From Bacteroidales bacterium (GTDB taxonomy: Bacteria; Bacteroidota; Bacteroidia; Bacteroidales; WRGA01): 6,562 bases of DNA. The stretch spans positions 1-6,562 of the forward strand of contig JAITHZ010000066.1 in NCBI GenBank assembly GCA_031279795.1. The letters are read 5' to 3'. Below are positions 1-5,340 of the stretch, piece by piece (positions within the stretch are counted from its first letter, which is position 1; each line of letters starts with the position of its first letter). The notes beneath the pieces were generated by a model. It was not told where the DNA came from, did not search any database, and saw only the letters and a list, made by a program, of their open reading frames with translations. A program made the position numbers and the translations under genes.

Positions 1-70
1 GATTGGCCTGCTCAATTTTTTTTTGATTCATACTTATAATTCGTAAATCATTGTCTTTTTTTGTAAACAT
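1..70 (-). CDS. possible start of a divergent gene, truncated by the window edge
   Basis: An open frame begins at the ATG at 70-68 and stays open to base 1, giving 23 codons that start MFTKKDNDLR. A second in-frame ATG lies at 31-29. The peptide is hydrophilic and lysine-rich, as N-termini of soluble Bacteroidota proteins often are. The position would leave a 113-base divergent intergenic region before the M23 gene at 184, which is plausible. I do not recognise the protein, and it does not match the alanyl-tRNA synthetase N-terminus I compared it with. A run of nine A residues in the coding strand (plus strand T run at 16-24) makes the frame sensitive to one-base errors. Two + strand frames are also open from base 1 to stops at 37-45, so the tail of a + strand gene is an alternative. 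Confidence 0.33.
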   Translation of the reverse strand, partial: MFTKKDNDLRIISMNQKKIEQAN

Positions 71-104
71 TTTTTATATATTTGTTTTTAGATTTAAAAT
101 TTCA

Positions 105-118
105 ATCCTTGCAAGGAT
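105..118. repeat. 14-base perfect palindrome at the M23 promoter
   Basis: ATCCTTGCAAGGAT reads identically on both strands with no spacer. It lies between the possible divergent start at 70 and the M23 start at 184, and it contains the TTG (109-111) that I take as the -33 element. A regulator binding here would block the promoter, so an operator is possible, but the sequence matches no operator that I recognise. With no loop it is a poor terminator. One 14-base palindrome somewhere in 6.5 kb is not rare by chance; only its position makes it notable. Confidence 0.4.
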
Positions 119-139
119 GTAAAATTCAGTTTACTTTTG
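108..139 (+). promoter_or_regulatory. candidate Bacteroidota-type promoter for the M23-merR unit
   Basis: CTTG at 108-111, a 20-base spacer, then TACTTTTG at 132-139 fit the known Bacteroidota pattern of a TTTG-like -33 element and a TAnnTTTG -7 element. The same 20-base spacing is seen at the ricT promoter in this window. Transcription would begin near 146, leaving a leader of about 38 bases before the ATG at 184. Two other TAnnTTTG matches lie close by, at 77-84 and 153-160, but neither has as good a -33 partner. In such T-rich DNA some matches are expected by chance. Confidence 0.5.
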
Positions 140-183
140 CCAATCATATTATTAGTTTTGCCCGAAAAAATAAAAGTTTGATA

Positions 184-1152
184 ATGAAAAATATATATTT
201 CAAGTATGATCCTGATACCGAAGAATACGAACGAGTAAACCTAACGTTGCGCGACAGAATACTGATCATACTGCGCCATCTGCTTTCGGGGACAGTCATC
301 GGGCTGAGCCTTTTTTGTGTATTGGTCTTTTTTGTAGAACTGCCACAATACAAAATATTGCGAAATGAGAATCAACGTATTACAGCACAATACAAAATTA
401 TTTCCCGCCAATTGGATGAAATCACACCCATACTTGATGATATTCAGGAACGTGACAATAATTTATATCGAGTAATTTTTCAGGCCGATCCTATTCCGTA
501 TTCCATCCGTAAAGCTGGCTACGGTGGAACAAACCGGTATGAAGAACTGATGGACTTGAATGACGCTGAATTAGTTGTTTCTACTTCCCAAAAAATTGAC
601 GTTCTTTCCAAACAATTGTATATTCAGTCCAAATCTTTTGATGAAATAGTTAATTTATTGAATAAGAATGAAGAACGATTACTTTGTATCCCAGCCATTC
701 AACCTATTTCCAACAAAGATTTAAAAAACACGGCATCAGGTTTTGGCATCCGCATTGATCCGGTTTACAAGACGCCCAAGTTTCATGCAGGCATGGATTT
801 TGCCGCAGTAACAGGTACTGATATTTATGCAACGGGAAACGGCAGAGTTTCGTTTTCCGGTTGGAAACAAGGCTATGGAAATACGGTTGTCATCGACCAT
901 GGATACGACTATGAAACGCTCTACGGACACATGAGCGAAATACTTGTACCTGTCGGAAAGGCAGTGACACGCGGAGAGGTTATTGGATTAGTAGGGAGTA
1001 CCGGAAAATCGGTCGGGCCGCATGTTCATTATGAAGTTCATTACAAGAAAAAACCTGAGAATCCGCAAAACTATTATTACATGGATCTGTCGCCGGAAGA
1101 ATACGATCAGATGATACAGTTATCGGCCAATGCTGGACAAATGTTTGATTGA
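184..1152 (+). CDS. membrane-anchored M23 (LytM-type) peptidoglycan peptidase
   Basis: The 322-residue protein is a zinc endopeptidase of family M23B, expected to cut peptide cross-links of peptidoglycan in the periplasm. Residues 1-33 are a charged cytoplasmic segment, about 34-52 form one hydrophobic membrane anchor, and about 53-95 look like a coiled coil. The catalytic domain spans roughly 185-295. It has the expected zinc ligands H201 and D205 (HAGMD) and H282 (in HVH, 280-282), with H249 in YGH and H280 as the other conserved histidines, so it should be active rather than a degenerate activator such as EnvC or NlpD. I chose the ATG at 184 over an upstream TTG at 82: the longer form adds residues unlike the family, and the likely promoter lies between the two. 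MKNIYFKYDP is also a typical start of this Bacteroidota family. The MerR-like gene follows after 7 bases, suggesting one transcript. Confidence 0.93.
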   Translation: MKNIYFKYDPDTEEYERVNLTLRDRILIILRHLLSGTVIGLSLFCVLVFFVELPQYKILRNENQRITAQYKIISRQLDEITPILDDIQERDNNLYRVIFQADPIPYSIRKAGYGGTNRYEELMDLNDAELVVSTSQKIDVLSKQLYIQSKSFDEIVNLLNKNEERLLCIPAIQPISNKDLKNTASGFGIRIDPVYKTPKFHAGMDFAAVTGTDIYATGNGRVSFSGWKQGYGNTVVIDHGYDYETLYGHMSEILVPVGKAVTRGEVIGLVGSTGKSVGPHVHYEVHYKKKPENPQNYYYMDLSPEEYDQMIQLSANAGQMFD

Positions 1153-1159
1153 TTGCGCA

Positions 1160-1507
1160 ATGAAGAAAGAACCTAAGGAACAGGACGATCTCGACCGGAA
1201 AATATATTTTTCTATTGGCGAAGTTGCTCAGCAGATTGGCATTGAGGCAAGTACAATTCGCTTTTGGGAGAAGGAATTTGACTTTTTCCTGTCGCCTCAT
1301 AAAATCAAAGGTATACGTTATTACAAAGATGAGGACATTCGTAAACTCAAAATGCTCCATTATCTTCGCTACGAAACAGGCATAACCGTTGAAGGAATTC
1401 AGAAAAGGCTCAAAGAAAATCCACACAGAACGGAGAAAAATTACGAAATCGTTTCCCGATTGAAAGAAATCCGACAGGGAATCCTCACGCTGATGGAGGA
1501 GACATAA
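1160..1507 (+). CDS. MerR-family transcriptional regulator, short form
   Basis: The 115-residue protein carries a MerR-type winged helix-turn-helix near its N-terminus: about 17-40 form the helix-turn-helix (FSIGEVAQQIGIEASTIRFW) and about 48-60 the wing and following helix (GIRYYKDEDI). Residues 64-115 form helices that probably mediate dimerisation. There is no C-terminal effector domain and there are no cysteines of the metal-binding MerR type, so any ligand is unknown. The family normally binds spacers between promoter elements as a dimer. I prefer the ATG at 1160, 7 bases after the M23 stop, over the one at 1130. The 1130 start would overlap the peptidase gene by 23 bases and add ten residues absent from relatives I know. 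Pairing of this regulator with the M23 gene recurs in Bacteroidota as I recall. Its target is not shown by the sequence. Confidence 0.88.
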   Translation: MKKEPKEQDDLDRKIYFSIGEVAQQIGIEASTIRFWEKEFDFFLSPHKIKGIRYYKDEDIRKLKMLHYLRYETGITVEGIQKRLKENPHRTEKNYEIVSRLKEIRQGILTLMEET

Positions 1508-1508
1508 G

Positions 1509-1976
1509 TCAGCGCTTTTCTATGCGTAATCCAACATCTTCGACGCCGGGCAACACATTGAGCCGCATGCCTTGCTTTATCCGGATGGTGTATTGGCCTG
1601 TATCGGGAAAATGATATTTTTCAATATATGGCAACGTTTTCTGGAACAATGTATTACCACTTCCCAGCCATTTTCCGAAATTATCAGCAAGCTGGTATTC
1701 AACCGTATCGTTTCGTACTGTGCGACCTCCTTTCTCCAGCGAAACAAAAAAACAAATGTTTCGGTATGGATAGTCGTTGTTATGCCGCAGTTCTATAGAA
1801 ACGCCGTATAGTGGCATATTGTCCGTTATTTCTGGTCGAAACACCGCTTCATAATTCCGTTTCCAACCTGCCGAAGGAATATGTTCATAGGAAAAGTAGC
1901 TATTTTGGGCACGATTGCATCCTTGTAGAACAAAAAACAGGCAAGATGCAATGGACATTAAATGGCAGTAATTCAT
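1509..1976 (-). CDS. gldH: gliding motility lipoprotein GldH
   Basis: The 155-residue protein has a short hydrophobic signal peptide ending in the lipobox LQGC, with C20 as the lipidated residue. The residue after it is asparagine, not aspartate, which fits outer-membrane delivery by the general rule. No acidic surface-export motif follows the cysteine. The mature part has the GldH hallmarks: W38, the LRHNNDYPYRN stretch (63-73), DTVEYQLAD (90-98), GKWLGSG (101-107), and a C-terminal GMRLNVLPGVEDVGLRIEK (136-154). GldH is needed for gliding in Flavobacterium johnsoniae; homologs are also found in non-gliding Bacteroidales, where the role is unclear. The start ATG overlaps the ricT stop as ATGA, implying translational coupling. 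Its stop lies one base from the stop of the convergent MerR-like gene. No other gliding or type IX secretion gene is visible here. Confidence 0.9.
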   Translation of the reverse strand: MNYCHLMSIASCLFFVLQGCNRAQNSYFSYEHIPSAGWKRNYEAVFRPEITDNMPLYGVSIELRHNNDYPYRNICFFVSLEKGGRTVRNDTVEYQLADNFGKWLGSGNTLFQKTLPYIEKYHFPDTGQYTIRIKQGMRLNVLPGVEDVGLRIEKR

Positions 1977-3127
1977 TTTTTTCCCTGATTTTGATTTTTA
2001 TTTTTTCGAAAATTATCACGTCGATTTCCGGAATTTTTTTTCCGGTTTCCCTTATCGAAACGAGTTACACTATCCTGTCCGACAACGTTTTGGAAAAATG
2101 TTTCCTTTTTGTTGTCGGTAACATTTTTTCCTTTGTTTTCATCTTCCAAAAGTGACTTGGGTTTATGGCCTGCCTTGTTCATGTTGATAACGTCAAACAC
2201 CCTTTTAGCCGGAAGGGTAACTAAATTGGCGGCAAAATTTTTATCCGAGGAATAAGTCAGCAGCTGTTTCAGTATATCTGTTTTGAAATGATAAAAAATA
2301 CCATCTTGCGTTTCCAGTGGTATTTCACGGGAAGGCAGTTTCTTTTGGGATTCAACGTATGCTTCGACTTCGTAGTTAAGACAGCATTTGAGTTTAGCGC
2401 ACTGTCCAGCAAGTTTTTGCGGATTCAGAGAAATATCTTGATAACGGGCGGCGCCAGTGGTAACCGACACAAAGCTCGTCATCCATGAACTGCAGCAAAG
2501 CGCACGACCGCACGGCCCTATTCCGCCAATTCTTCCTGCTTCCTGTCGTGCGCCAATCTGCTTCATTTCAATCCGAACATGGAACGTTTCTGCCAATATT
2601 TTTATCAATTGTCTGAAATCAACGCGGTCATTTGCAATATAATAAAAAATAGCCTTATTCCCGTCTCCTTGATATTCGACATCGCCAATTTTCATTTCCA
2701 GTTTGAGGTCTTCGGCTATTTTCCTTGCTTTCAGCATAGTTTCGTGTTCTTTCGCCTTCGATTCGTAGTATTTTTCCATATCAACAAGACGAACTTTTCG
2801 ATATATGCGTTTAGAATTTTGATTATCAAATCTATAACCGCATTTGCGCATTTGCCACAAAACCAGTTCGCCTGTCAGACTTACTTCGCCAATGTCGTGC
2901 CCCGACGAAGCTTCAACTGCGACCATATCGCCTTTCTCAAGCTGTAACCCATTGCTGTTCTGATAATAACCTTTTCGCGTATTTTTAAACTGAACCTCAA
3001 CATAATCGGTCAATTTTTCTGAATCGGGAAGCCCCGACAGCCAGTCATATACATTTAACTGGTTTTTCCACGAGCAGTTGCATCCTCTCCGTGTAAACCA
3101 TTTTTTTTCATTTGCTTCCAACTCCAT
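1973..3127 (-). CDS. ricT: RicT-like PSP1-domain protein (YaaT family)
   Basis: The 384-residue protein belongs to the PSP1 C-terminal domain family. Its Bacillus subtilis member RicT (YaaT) forms an Fe-S containing complex with RicA and RicF that affects RNA maturation with RNase Y and sporulation signalling. The PSP1 domain covers roughly 105-192. The signature follows: RQEAGRIGGIGPCGRALCC (194-212) and LAGQCAKLKCCLNYE (239-253). Cysteines lie at 16, 18, 96, 206, 211, 212, 243, 248 and 249; those at 206, 211-212, 243 and 248-249 belong to the family signature. Residues 331-384 are a low-complexity tail in which about half the residues are K, R or N, probably disordered and possibly RNA-binding. 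No ricA or ricF partner is visible in the window. It has its own promoter candidate (3161-3192) and overlaps gldH by four bases. Confidence 0.9.
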   Translation of the reverse strand: MELEANEKKWFTRRGCNCSWKNQLNVYDWLSGLPDSEKLTDYVEVQFKNTRKGYYQNSNGLQLEKGDMVAVEASSGHDIGEVSLTGELVLWQMRKCGYRFDNQNSKRIYRKVRLVDMEKYYESKAKEHETMLKARKIAEDLKLEMKIGDVEYQGDGNKAIFYYIANDRVDFRQLIKILAETFHVRIEMKQIGARQEAGRIGGIGPCGRALCCSSWMTSFVSVTTGAARYQDISLNPQKLAGQCAKLKCCLNYEVEAYVESQKKLPSREIPLETQDGIFYHFKTDILKQLLTYSSDKNFAANLVTLPAKRVFDVINMNKAGHKPKSLLEDENKGKNVTDNKKETFFQNVVGQDSVTRFDKGNRKKNSGNRRDNFRKNKNQNQGKK

Positions 3128-3160
3128 AAGTACCTAAATTACCTGAATAATAAATGCGAG

Positions 3161-3192
3161 CAAAGTTACAACTTTTTTCAAGGGTTGGCAAA
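3161..3192 (-). promoter_or_regulatory. Bacteroidota-type promoter for ricT-gldH
   Basis: Read on the minus strand, TTTG (3192-3189), a 20-base spacer and TAACTTTG (3168-3161) match the TTTG / TAnnTTTG pattern exactly. Transcription would start near 3154, giving a leader of about 27 bases before the ricT ATG at 3127. The -33 element begins only 17 bases after the tex stop codon. No clear terminator hairpin fits in the gap, so ricT may be transcribed both from here and by readthrough from tex. Confidence 0.68.
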
Positions 3193-3209
3193 AAAAGGAA
3201 ATATTATTT

Positions 3210-5333
3210 TTAAATTTTCATGCTTAACTGAATGCGTTTCCTTTCTTTGTCTACGCCAACAACTTTCACGGTAACATGTTGATGAACAGACACAATATCG
3301 GTAGGATTCGATATAAAGCGGTCGGCCAGCTGCGATACGTGCACCAGCCCGTTTTCTTTGACGCCTATATCGACAAAACAACCGAAATTAGTGATATTCG
3401 TCACAATTCCGGACAATATCATGCCTTCACGCAAATCATTGATATCTTTGATATTCGGGTCAAATTCAAAGACTTCAATTGACTGGCGCGGGTCACGGCC
3501 GGGTTTGTCCAGCTCCGCAAGGATGTCGCGCAATGTGTGAATTCCGGTTTTTTCGGTGAGGTATTTTTCCACTGTTAACTGTTTGTTCAGTTCTTTGTTG
3601 CGGATTAATTCGGCTACGGTGCAAGAGAGGTCGCGAGCCATCTGCTCGACAACATGGTAACTTTCGGGATGGACAGCCGAATTGTCCAGCGGATTTTCGG
3701 CGTCAGCTATTCGCAGGAATCCTGCAGCCTGTTCGAATGCTTTTTCGCCCATTCGCGGCACTTTCAGCAAGTCGCGTCGACTTTTGAACGCGCCTTCTTT
3801 TGCGCGGTAATCCACAATATTTTGTGCCAGTTGCGGCCCAAGCCCCGATATGTAAACCAGCAGGTGTTTGCTGGCCGTGTTTACATTGACGCCGACTTGA
3901 TTTACACAGGTTTCTACTGTTTGGTCAAGCGATTTTTTCAGTTTTGTCTGGTCTACATCGTGCTGATATTGCCCAACACCGATTGATTTGGGGTCTATTT
4001 TCACCAGTTCGGCAAGCGGATCCATCAACCGGCGTCCGATAGATATGGCGCCGCGTACCGTTACGTCATAATCTGGAAATTCCTCTCGTGCAATTTTTGA
4101 GGCTGAATAAATTGATGCGCCATTTTCGCTTACCATAAATACCTGTATTTTCTGATTGAATGGTATTCGGGTAACTAATTGTTCGGTTTCGCGGCTGGCG
4201 GTACCGTTGCCGATAGCAATGGCGTCGATGCAGTAGCTGGCCGCCAGATTAGCCAGTTTGACGGATGCTTTTCCAGCTTCGTTTTGTGGCGGGTGCGGAT
4301 AAATAGTTTCGTTGTGCAGCAGGTTTCCCTGTTCGTCAAGGCAAACGATCTTGCAGCCGGTGCGGTATCCGGGGTCGATGGCCAGAACACGTTTTTGTCC
4401 AAGAGGTGCAGCCAGCAGCAACTGTTTCAAATTTTCCACAAATACGCGAATGGCTTCTTCGTCGGCTTTTTCCTTTGCCAGGGCAGCAAATTCATTTTCT
4501 ATAGAGGGTTTCAGCAACCGTTTGTATGAATCCTTCAACGCTTTGGCTACGTGGACTGACGCTTCCGAATCGTCCTTTACGTAATGGCGGAAAAGTCGTT
4601 CGAGACAAGCATCATCATCGGGAGAAATCGTCACCTTCAGGACGCCTTCGTTTTCCCCTCGACGAATGGCCAGCAAGCGGTGCGACGTACATTTGCGCAG
4701 TGGTTCTTCCCAATCGAAATAATCGCGGTATTTGTCGGCCTCTTCTTCTTTGCCTTTGACGACTTTGGCCGAAATCATGCCGGTTCGTTCGAAAGAGGTG
4801 CGCACGGTATTCCTCGTTTTTTCGTTTTCGTTTATCCATTCGGCTATAATGTCGCGAGCGCCTTGCAAGGCGTCTTCAACAGAAGAAACTTCTTCGGTAA
4901 TGAAGGATTTCGCGTGGTCGTCGATGTTTCCTTTAGGATGTGACATGATGATTTTAGCCAGCGGTTCCAGTCCTTTTTTTCGTGCAGCTTCGGCTTTAGT
5001 TTGCCGTTTGGGTTTGTAGGGAAGGTAAATGTCTTCTATTTCTGTACTGTCCCACGATTTTTCGATTCGAGTTTTGAGGTCGTCGGTCAGTTTGCCCTGC
5101 TCGTCAATTGTTGTCAGGACGTAAGCCTTTCGTTTTTCCAGCTCTTCCAGTTTTTCATACATATTCTGTATTTCAGCTATTTGCACTTCGTTCAAAGCGC
5201 CGGTAATTTCTTTTCGGTAACGGCTGATAAAAGGAATGGTTGCTCCTTCGTCCAGCAGCATGATGGTATTCGCGACCTGATTTTCGCTTATTTCCGTTTT
5301 TCGGGCAATTAGCGTTGGGAAAATTTCATTCAT
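3210..5333 (-). CDS. tex: Tex family RNA-binding transcription accessory protein
   Basis: The 707-residue protein is a full-length Tex, a cytoplasmic nucleic-acid-binding protein related to eukaryotic Spt6 and named from Bordetella pertussis, where it affects toxin expression. The order of parts is the family one. An N-terminal helical region contains FISRYRKEITGALNE (35-49). A YqgF/RNase H-like fold begins at LAIDPGYRTGCK (317-328) and includes IGNGTASRETE (374-384) and SENGASIYSAS (402-412). The conserved block RGAISIGRRLMDPLAELVKI lies at 427-446 and GVGQYQHDV at 452-460. Helix-hairpin-helix elements follow (SGLGPQLAQNIV 496-507; VPRMGEKAFEQAAGFLRI 525-542), then a C-terminal S1 domain (about 636-707, with NFGCFVDIGV 649-658). 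It is shorter than the roughly 770-residue E. coli protein. The ATG lies 7 bases after the glycosyltransferase stop, so the two genes are probably co-transcribed. Confidence 0.96.
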   Translation of the reverse strand: MNEIFPTLIARKTEISENQVANTIMLLDEGATIPFISRYRKEITGALNEVQIAEIQNMYEKLEELEKRKAYVLTTIDEQGKLTDDLKTRIEKSWDSTEIEDIYLPYKPKRQTKAEAARKKGLEPLAKIIMSHPKGNIDDHAKSFITEEVSSVEDALQGARDIIAEWINENEKTRNTVRTSFERTGMISAKVVKGKEEEADKYRDYFDWEEPLRKCTSHRLLAIRRGENEGVLKVTISPDDDACLERLFRHYVKDDSEASVHVAKALKDSYKRLLKPSIENEFAALAKEKADEEAIRVFVENLKQLLLAAPLGQKRVLAIDPGYRTGCKIVCLDEQGNLLHNETIYPHPPQNEAGKASVKLANLAASYCIDAIAIGNGTASRETEQLVTRIPFNQKIQVFMVSENGASIYSASKIAREEFPDYDVTVRGAISIGRRLMDPLAELVKIDPKSIGVGQYQHDVDQTKLKKSLDQTVETCVNQVGVNVNTASKHLLVYISGLGPQLAQNIVDYRAKEGAFKSRRDLLKVPRMGEKAFEQAAGFLRIADAENPLDNSAVHPESYHVVEQMARDLSCTVAELIRNKELNKQLTVEKYLTEKTGIHTLRDILAELDKPGRDPRQSIEVFEFDPNIKDINDLREGMILSGIVTNITNFGCFVDIGVKENGLVHVSQLADRFISNPTDIVSVHQHVTVKVVGVDKERKRIQLSMKI

Positions 5334-5340
5334 GAATGTA

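Noticed and set aside
82..183. N-terminal extension of the M23 gene from a TTG at 82
   Set aside because: It adds 34 residues before a typical family start, and the best promoter places the transcript start near 146, downstream of the TTG.
1130..1159. Earlier ATG for the MerR-like gene inside the M23 gene
   Set aside because: It would overlap the peptidase by 23 bases and add ten residues unlike the family; the ATG at 1160 fits a 7-base operon gap.
980..1426. 148-codon minus-strand frame across the M23-merR junction
   Set aside because: It is antisense to the M23 catalytic histidines and the MerR DNA-binding domain, both clearly coding on the + strand.
2025..2050. Repeated TTCCGG near the end of ricT
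   Set aside because: It lies within the coding sequence of the low-complexity tail and is explained by repeated K/R/N codons.
3170..3188. Possible tex terminator built on CAAC...GTTG
   Set aside because: The stem is only four base pairs around an A-rich loop, lacks a following T-run, and overlaps the spacer of the ricT promoter.
4179..5312. Several 70-120 codon open frames on the + strand opposite tex
   Set aside because: They lie antisense to a well-conserved gene, overlap each other, and have no recognisable domain; they are composition shadows of the tex frame.
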